Assembly: GCF_004348265.1 (NCBI RefSeq)
Contig: NZ_SMNT01000007.1
Coordinates: forward strand, 1-64,000
Direction of reading: 5' to 3'
Length of the DNA stretch: 64,000 nucleotides
Source of the DNA: Methylobacterium segetis
GTDB lineage: Bacteria > Pseudomonadota > Alphaproteobacteria > Rhizobiales > Beijerinckiaceae
Shown: piece after piece, positions 59,601-64,000 of the stretch
Layout: every line of letters begins with the position of its first letter
How positions within the stretch are numbered: the first letter of the stretch is position 1
Made by a program: the position numbers and the translations under genes
The notes under the pieces: generated by a model
What the model saw: the letters and a program-made list of their open reading frames with translations, nothing else
Told to the model about the DNA's origin: nothing
Database searches by the model: none

Positions 59601-59982
59601 GCACGAGGCGCTCCTCGGCGAGGTCTGGCGCGGTCGCAAGCCCCTCGACGACGCGGCCCGGGCGGATGTGATCCGTGCAGCGATCGCCTACGATCTCTCC
59701 GCCGAGACGATCGGCCTGGAACGGCTGAAGGGGAAGTTCGCGGGCCCGATGTCGGAGAGCGCCGACGCGCGGACCTTCGCGCTGCTCACCGCCGCCAACG
59801 CCCTGCGGAACCCGGGCTTCCGGGAGATCGCGCAACGGGCCACCAGCGCCGAGACGCTCGCCGCCTTCCTCGCCGAGTACCGCCGACGCTATCCCGAGAC
59901 CGGCGTGCCGGACCGCGGCAAGGCGCCGGCCAAACGGGAGAGCCGGGCCGAGACCGGCGGCGACGGCTCGCCTCCCGGTTGA
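56683..59982 (+). CDS. Large secreted repeat (TPR-like) protein next to fliP
   Basis: A 1,099-residue protein. The signal peptide is MRRRAALAALGLALCLPGGA. Residues about 25-125 (RYGRIALTFDAPVSVRAKML to EAGEQVFIDLLPEGWSG) look like an AMIN-type beta domain, and related beta-rich segments recur to about residue 530. The C-terminal half (from ARALLANGLDPEALAVLGAA on) is alpha-helical with TPR-like repeats (about 12 helix pairs). No transmembrane segment after the signal. Earlier in-frame starts (GTG 56647, ATG 56659) only extend the signal. It is convergent with fliP, so a flagellar or envelope role is suggested but unproven. Confidence 0.82.
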   Translation: MRRRAALAALGLALCLPGGAAEAARLLAAKGSQPDRYGRIALTFDAPVSVRAKMLGTVLVLSYGERVQGGAERLAAELPAYVTTVRRDPDGSGLRLALQRSYRVNVQEAGEQVFIDLLPEGWSGLPPPLPPEVVAELARRVQRAEAALKAATPAPVRKALAVEVAHLPALTRLSLRLPPGTETSSEPAGPATRIRIAGPWRIDGAEIRGRTKPAASNVTVEEEEGAAALLVTPGEGYLLTTERDDDGLTIDLAPRTPSPRQAAALPQPVAPASPSEPGTAAVQQAAKPEVRPAPSAPPPSDPVRAAGDGLVFAFRKIPPAALFERAGVTTLVFETDEAVAAPDGSRLGLTLLGEPKRTGGVVALRFAAPPGRLVDLLPVGPAQGPGGWELVTGETLSPSESLVAARTGAGARFGIGLRLPEPGSATWLDLDGERVAVVTSRARRPAGVAKRQRFVDFELLPSRLGVAVAAQADDLVVRPDIDGVGIGREGGLAVSTVMRDPEVAVGPVGTLAVERNAWELARRGDVRETLRERTRAILDATVAMRGPPRLDLARALLANGLDPEALAVLGAAAADDPVLAGQREVAILSGLASARIGRAAEAKRILGSDSLAQDPEAALWRGFAEAQAGRWVDADNAFRAAGTLVERYPEDLQGPLRAAMIEAAIETGDLESASRALVAVGRLSSTPLVRDRLALLRGRMEEATGQTVAALATYERLGAEGERPVAVAASLRNTLLAQATGKLPAKAAIERLEREAITWHGGETEDAMTAGLAHLYAETGRYREAFQATRRANATAPDSAVSRSLHAEAQALFDDLFLGPLADRMSGVEAVALYFDFKDFAPIGRRGDEIVRRLADRLVGLDLLDSAAELLQHQVDNRLTGAARAGVAARLAAIRLMDGKPLMALEVLEATHLPELPAGLTRARGLIRARALSDLSRTDLALETIEGDMAPDAQRLRADILWGARRWREAGEAHEALLGEVWRGRKPLDDAARADVIRAAIAYDLSAETIGLERLKGKFAGPMSESADARTFALLTAANALRNPGFREIAQRATSAETLAAFLAEYRRRYPETGVPDRGKAPAKRESRAETGGDGSPPG

Positions 59983-59988
59983 GGTCGG

Positions 59989-60744
59989 TCAGCCGCCGTA
60001 GCTCTGGACGAGGGAACCCGCGACCAGGGTCCAGCCGTCGACGAGCACGAAGAAGATCAGCTTGAAGGGCAGGGCCACGGTCGCGGGCGGCACCATCATC
60101 ATGCCGACCGCCATCAGCACCGAGGCGACGACGAGATCGATGATCAGGAAGGGGATGAACAGGAGGAAGCCGATCTCGAAGGCTCGCCGCAGCTCGGAGA
60201 TCATGAAGGCGGGGGTCACCACCTCCAGCCCGACCCCCTCCGGCCCGGATGGCGTCGGGACCTTGGCCATGTCGAGGAAGAGCTTGAGGTCCTTCTCGCG
60301 GACGTTGCGGAGCATGAAGGTCTTGAACGGGGCCGAGGCGCGCTCGAAGGCGACGCCCTGCGTGATCTGGCCCGCGACCAGCGGCTCGATCCCGGCCCGG
60401 TAGGCCTCCCGCGCGGTCGGCGCCATCACGAAGGCGGTCAGGAACAGGGCGAGGCTGACGATCACGGCGGTCGGCGGGGCCGTCTGGGTCCCGAGCGCCG
60501 AGCGCAGGATCGAGAGCACCACCACGATCCGCGTGAAGGAGGTCGCCATGACGAGGACGGAGGGCGCGAGCGCCAGGACCGTGATCAGCGCGACGAGCTG
60601 CAGGGCCCGCTCGGTCACCCCGCCGGCGCCGAGATCGACGGTGACGCTCTGGGCGAGCGCCGGGCCGGCCGCGAGGGCCGGGAGCAGCGCGGCGGCGGCA
60701 AGGCCGGCCGCGCGGCGGGGGAAGCGTCGATTCGATCGGATCAT
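59989..60744 (-). CDS. fliP: Flagellar biosynthesis protein FliP
   Basis: A 251-residue core protein of the flagellar export gate. A cleavable signal peptide (about 1-31) is followed by the LVALITVLALAPSVLVMATS helix, FTRIVVVLSILRSALGTQTA, and the C-terminal GMMMVPPATVALPFKLIFFV region. LFIPFLIIDLVVASVLMAVG is the FliP signature. It forms the pentameric pore with FliQ and FliR. Neighbouring fliQ or fliR are not seen here; flhB is at the opposite end of the window. Confidence 0.97.
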   Translation of the reverse strand: MIRSNRRFPRRAAGLAAAALLPALAAGPALAQSVTVDLGAGGVTERALQLVALITVLALAPSVLVMATSFTRIVVVLSILRSALGTQTAPPTAVIVSLALFLTAFVMAPTAREAYRAGIEPLVAGQITQGVAFERASAPFKTFMLRNVREKDLKLFLDMAKVPTPSGPEGVGLEVVTPAFMISELRRAFEIGFLLFIPFLIIDLVVASVLMAVGMMMVPPATVALPFKLIFFVLVDGWTLVAGSLVQSYGG

Positions 60745-60791
60745 GGCGGCGGGCACGGTGGTCGGGGCCGCGTTCGGACGCAAGACGCCGC

Positions 60792-61850
60792 TCACCCGGT
60801 GATCACCGCGGAACGACGCGCCTCCAGGCTCTGCCAGACGAGGAGCGAGGGCAGGCCGAGCACCACGTCGGGCACGCGCTTGGCGAGCGAGACGGCGAGC
60901 GCCGTCCCCGCATCGATGCCGAACAGTGCGCCGACCACGACGAAGCCGCTCTCCTGCACGCCGAGGCCGCTCGGGATCGGGAAGGCCGCCGACTTCACCG
61001 CCTGCGCCAGAGCCTCGATCACGAGCACTTCGGAGACGGTGACGCCCTCCACGCCGATGCAGGCGAGCACGATCCAGATCTCGGCCGCTCCGAGGCCCCA
61101 GGCGAGGAGATGCAGGACGATCCCCTGCGCGAGCGCCCCCCAGCGGCGGCGGCCCCAGACCGTGTCGAGGGCGTCCTGGACGCCCGATGCACCGCCGGCA
61201 GCCGACGGCGCGGCCTCCCGGGCGAAGCGGCGGGCGAGGCCGGCGATGTGCCGCTCGATGAAGCGGGCGGCCCCGCTGCGCTGGACCGCGAAGAACGCGC
61301 AGAGGGCGAGGGCGGCGACCGCCAAAGCGTGGAGCATCCAGGAGGCGAGGGCGGCCGCGGACGCGCCGTCGAGCCGCGTCAGGAGCAGGGCGCCCACGAG
61401 GGCGAACAGCGCCTGGGTGCCGGCCTGGATCAGGAGATCGGCGAGGATGGAAGCGGCGGCGAGAGCCCCCGTGACGCCCCAGAAGGTGAGGAGACGCCCG
61501 CCGACCACGTCGCCGCCGACCGAGGCCACGGGCAGCAGCACGTTGATGCCCTCGCGCACGAAGCGCAGCACGAGGAAGGCGGCGGTCTCCGCCGGGGCGA
61601 GCCCCGCCAGCAGCCGCGCCCAGGCCAAGCCGCACAGGAGGACGATGATCGCCCGCACCAGGACCACCGCCGCGAGCCCGAGGAGCCCGATGCGCCCGAA
61701 GGCGGCGGCCACCGCGCCGACATCGTTCGTCGCCACGAGCCAGATCGCGAGCACCAGCCCGAGGGCGGTCCCGACCAAGGGCAGGCGTCGGATCAGGGCG
61801 CGGCCGATGCCGCCGCCCGCCGGGTCGTGGGTTCCGGCGGTCATCGGCAC
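60792..61850 (-). CDS. HpnL-like lysylphosphatidylglycerol synthase-type membrane protein
   Basis: A 352-residue polytopic protein with eight or so helices. LVLRFVREGINVLLPVASVG and GDVVGGRLLTFWGVTGALAA match the HpnL/LPG_synthase_TM family, and SAAFPIPSGLGVQESGFVVV is its typical second block. HpnL relates to hopanoid methylation or transport, but the window has no hopanoid genes. The first ATG (61850) and one two codons later are both possible starts. Upstream of fliP on the same strand, 47 bases apart. Confidence 0.78.
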   Translation of the reverse strand: MPMTAGTHDPAGGGIGRALIRRLPLVGTALGLVLAIWLVATNDVGAVAAAFGRIGLLGLAAVVLVRAIIVLLCGLAWARLLAGLAPAETAAFLVLRFVREGINVLLPVASVGGDVVGGRLLTFWGVTGALAAASILADLLIQAGTQALFALVGALLLTRLDGASAAALASWMLHALAVAALALCAFFAVQRSGAARFIERHIAGLARRFAREAAPSAAGGASGVQDALDTVWGRRRWGALAQGIVLHLLAWGLGAAEIWIVLACIGVEGVTVSEVLVIEALAQAVKSAAFPIPSGLGVQESGFVVVGALFGIDAGTALAVSLAKRVPDVVLGLPSLLVWQSLEARRSAVITG

Positions 61851-61958
61851 GGCATCCGCCGCAGGCGCCGCGAGAGCGGGGCGATTCGGGCGGGTCTTCG
61901 ATGAGCCGGCATGGCGGAGGCCTCGGGCCCGGCGCGGAGCCGGCTGGTTTCGTTCGCG

Positions 61959-62333
61959 TCAGGGAGCCGGATTCTCGCCTGCACCCGAGCCGGCCGCTAG
62001 CGCGGCTTTGGGGCCGAATTCGGGGAGGATCGCGGCCAGCGCCTCGTCGGGCGTGGCCGCAGGATCGAGAAGCACGACCCGCCCGCGGGCGAGGCTCGCG
62101 CCGGTGGCGACGGCGAGCGCCCGTTTCGGGCAGGGGCCGAGGCAGCCGGTCTCGACGACGCGGATCTTCCGCTTCGGGTGGCTGCGCTTCAGGCCGGCCT
62201 TCAGGAGACCGCGAACCGCGCGCTTGCCGAGGCTCTGGCGCTTGGCGCATTTCGCGCAGACGGCGACGATCTCGGTCAGCTTGGTCTTCGCCGTGCGGGG
62301 CCGCGGGGCGGAAGCCGGGAGAGGGTCGCTCAT
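61959..62333 (-). CDS. Thioredoxin-like (2Fe-2S) ferredoxin-type small protein
   Basis: A 124-residue basic protein. Two cysteine pairs, CAKC and CLGPC (CAKCAKRQ and VVETGCLGPCPKRAL), fit a thioredoxin-fold [2Fe-2S] ferredoxin. A Pro/Arg-rich N-terminus and Ala-rich C-terminus flank the core. Basic residues around the first pair (GKRAVRGLLKAGLKRSHPKR) are unusual. Partners are unknown. It lies just upstream of the HpnL-like gene on the same strand. The start is the ATG that follows GAGAGGG. Confidence 0.7.
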   Translation of the reverse strand: MSDPLPASAPRPRTAKTKLTEIVAVCAKCAKRQSLGKRAVRGLLKAGLKRSHPKRKIRVVETGCLGPCPKRALAVATGASLARGRVVLLDPAATPDEALAAILPEFGPKAALAAGSGAGENPAP

Positions 62334-62592
62334 GCGACCTGCCCTAGGCCGCGATCCCCGGCCGCGCAACCGCGGCGCCGGCGGCACAGGGCCGCGCTCG
62401 GTGCGGACACGGTTGACCGGCGCGAGATGCCAGTCCCCGGCCCTGTGATCGCCGTGTCAGTGCCGGCTGCCCCCGCGCGATGCCTTAAAAAGGGCCGAAA
62501 AGAACGGGACTTGGACCGCGAGCTTCGCCGGCCCGCAGGCGCGCGAGCGCCCCCCAGGAAGCCGGCGCGCCAGCGCCCAGGAACACGATCGG

Positions 62593-63903
62593 ATGAACGT
62601 CGACGAGGTCAAGCAAGAGGAGCGGCTCCGCGGCATCATCGACGTCGCGCCGCGCTCGGTGCCGGAACTGCGCCGCGATGCCGAGACCATCGAGCCGATC
62701 CCGGATCGACGGCTTCCCGCTCTGCTGCGGCAGGCCCGGGAGAAGCTCGACTGGACGCGTGTGCCGGGCCTGCGCCCGCGGGTGCGCAGGGAGGAGAACC
62801 TTCTCCCGCTCCTCATCCGTCGCTTCTCCCTCTTCGTCCTGCTGCCGACCGCGGTCGTGGCCGTCTATCTCTTCGTGTTCGCCTCCGACCAGTACGTTGC
62901 CGAGGCGCAATTCGCAGTGCGCGGCAACGTCGAGCCGATGGGCGACGTGAACCTCGGCGAGTTCACGAGCCTCATCCAGAAGCACAACAGCCAGGACAGC
63001 TTCATCGTCCGGGACTTCATCCACAGCCAGACGATGGTCGAGCTGGCGGAGAAGGAGATCGGCGTCTCGAAGATGTTCTCCCGCAGCGAGGCGGATTTCT
63101 GGGCGCGCTTCAACCCGCCCCAGCCGATCGAGGAGTTGTCCCGCTACTGGCGCCGGCACGTCGAGGCGCAGATCGAGGCGGTGTCGGGCGTGATCACGCT
63201 GACCGCCCGTGCCTTCACACCCGGAGATGCCCTCGCCATCGCGCGGGAGGTGGTGGCGAAGTCCGAGGGCCTCATCAACCAGATCTCGAAGCGCGCTCAG
63301 GCCGACATGGTCGCGCACGCCCAGCAGGATGCGACCGAAGCGCAGGAACGGCTGAAGCGGGCCCACCTCGCGATCCAGCAATACCGGAACCGCTGGGGCA
63401 TCATCGACCCGATCAAGTCTGCGGAATCGACGCTGATCACCCTGACCGGCTTGCGCAAGGACAAGTTCAAGGCCGAGAACGACCTTCAGGTCCTGCGCGG
63501 ATCGAGCCTCAACGAGAACGCCCGCGGCATTCAAGTGCTCGTCGCCCACATCGCGGCGATCGACCAGCAGATGAAGCAGCTGCAGGACCAGCTCACCAGC
63601 GAGAATTCCGGCACGGGCGGCATGCCGAACATGACGCAGGCGCTCCTCGAATACGAGGGCCTGCTGATCGAGCGCACGATCGCCGAAAAGCTCAACGAAT
63701 CCGCCAACACGCTCCTCGACCGGGCCCGCGTCTCGGCCGGCAAGCAGCAGATCTACCTCGCGACCTTCGTTCCGCCGGTCCTGCCGACCTACTCGCTCTA
63801 TCCCCAGCGCGGCTACGGCATCCTGATCGCGTTCTTCTGCTTCCTCGTGGTCTGGAGCTCGGTCTCTCTGGTCGCCGCCGGCGTGAAGGATCAGCGGCTC
63901 TAG
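62593..63903 (+). CDS. Capsule polysaccharide export inner-membrane protein (KpsE/RkpR type)
   Basis: A 436-residue protein with a cytoplasmic N-terminus, one helix at about 79-97 (FSLFVLLPTAVVAVYLFVFA), a long periplasmic coiled region (about 210-390) and a C-terminal helix (GYGILIAFFCFLVVWSSVSL). SDQYVAEAQFAVRG, IVRDFIHSQTMVELAEKEIG and PVLPTYSLYPQRGYGILI are features of the Wzz-like KpsE family, which links the ABC exporter to the outer-membrane channel. The rest of the export cluster would lie to the right of the window. Confidence 0.9.
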   Translation: MNVDEVKQEERLRGIIDVAPRSVPELRRDAETIEPIPDRRLPALLRQAREKLDWTRVPGLRPRVRREENLLPLLIRRFSLFVLLPTAVVAVYLFVFASDQYVAEAQFAVRGNVEPMGDVNLGEFTSLIQKHNSQDSFIVRDFIHSQTMVELAEKEIGVSKMFSRSEADFWARFNPPQPIEELSRYWRRHVEAQIEAVSGVITLTARAFTPGDALAIAREVVAKSEGLINQISKRAQADMVAHAQQDATEAQERLKRAHLAIQQYRNRWGIIDPIKSAESTLITLTGLRKDKFKAENDLQVLRGSSLNENARGIQVLVAHIAAIDQQMKQLQDQLTSENSGTGGMPNMTQALLEYEGLLIERTIAEKLNESANTLLDRARVSAGKQQIYLATFVPPVLPTYSLYPQRGYGILIAFFCFLVVWSSVSLVAAGVKDQRL

Positions 63904-63960
63904 GGCCATCCCTCAGGGAAGGCTGGATCGCGCGAGCGCGGATCTGCTATTCGTGCGCCG

Positions 63961-64000
63961 ATGCGGACGGGGGCGCAGCGCGACCCCGCCGCCGCCTGGA
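63961..64000 (+). CDS. Possible start of a next gene (edge)
   Basis: An ATG with an open frame (MRTGAQRDPAAAW) reaches the window edge 57 bases after the KpsE-type gene. There is no strong ribosome site, and too little sequence to recognise a family; if real, it would probably belong to the same polysaccharide cluster. Confidence 0.25.
   Translation, partial: MRTGAQRDPAAAW

Noticed and set aside
56575..59835. 1,086-codon open frame antisense to the large secreted protein
   Set aside because: Low-complexity Arg/Gly/Leu/Asp product with no domain, covering a gene with a good signal peptide and repeats.
63904..64000. A second polysaccharide-export gene at the right edge
   Set aside because: Only a 40-base open frame is visible; listed with low confidence and not assigned.

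Overview
The window is GC-rich chromosomal DNA from an alphaproteobacterium of the order Hyphomicrobiales, most likely Methylobacteriaceae (Methylobacterium or Methylorubrum). The strongest evidence is a divergent pair encoding crotonyl-CoA carboxylase/reductase (ccr) and ethylmalonyl-CoA mutase (ecm/meaA), the signature enzymes of the ethylmalonyl-CoA pathway. Also consistent are CckA, a TIGR02300 zinc-ribbon protein, eukaryotic-type GlnII, homospermidine synthase, an HpnL-like protein and the operon block miaB-phoH-ybeY-corC-lnt. Nearly every gene is housekeeping or core metabolism. No prophage, insertion sequence, CRISPR array or rRNA operon was seen.

Layout. 0-9 kb: the end of flhB, the cell-cycle kinase cckA, SOS-controlled recA, a MAPEG membrane protein, alaS, two secreted proteins and a tRNA-Ala(GGC). 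9-20 kb: a TIGR02300 gene, aroA-cmk, the helicase hrpB, a small secreted protein, maeB and mutS. 20-28 kb: a LOV-domain histidine kinase with a single-domain response regulator, an AmpG-like permease, an EcsC protein, ilvA, dgkA, an AbrB-type membrane protein and a compound palindromic repeat. 28-31 kb: divergent oxyR/katA with an OxyR-type half site over the oxyR start codon, then a cupin. 31-44 kb: a long leftward series (tsaB-rimI, plsC, miaB-phoH-ybeY-corC-lnt, MFS) interrupted between plsC and miaB by a glutamine island (glsA, DUF2735, glnII) that has a good sigma-54 promoter candidate. 44-47.7 kb: rplS, a YefM-YoeB toxin-antitoxin pair with paired TGTACA operators, a lytic transglycosylase and leuD. 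47.7-55.3 kb: ccr/ecm, an SDR epimerase, an internally deleted Uma2 remnant and homospermidine synthase. 55-64 kb: an IalB-family protein, a 1,099-residue secreted repeat protein convergent with fliP, an HpnL-like protein, a small four-cysteine ferredoxin-like protein, and a KpsE-type polysaccharide export protein at the right edge.

How the genes work together. Ccr and Ecm carry out consecutive parts of acetyl-CoA assimilation in organisms without isocitrate lyase. OxyR and KatA form a peroxide response. GlnII and GlsA make and hydrolyse glutamine, and the DUF2735 protein beside them is probably nitrogen-linked. CckA controls the CtrA cell-cycle pathway. The LOV kinase/regulator pair resembles Caulobacter LovK/LovR, which feeds the general stress response. 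The most promising items for follow-up are the LOV pair, the glutamine island with its regulatory DNA, the large secreted protein beside fliP, and the ccr/ecm intergenic region.
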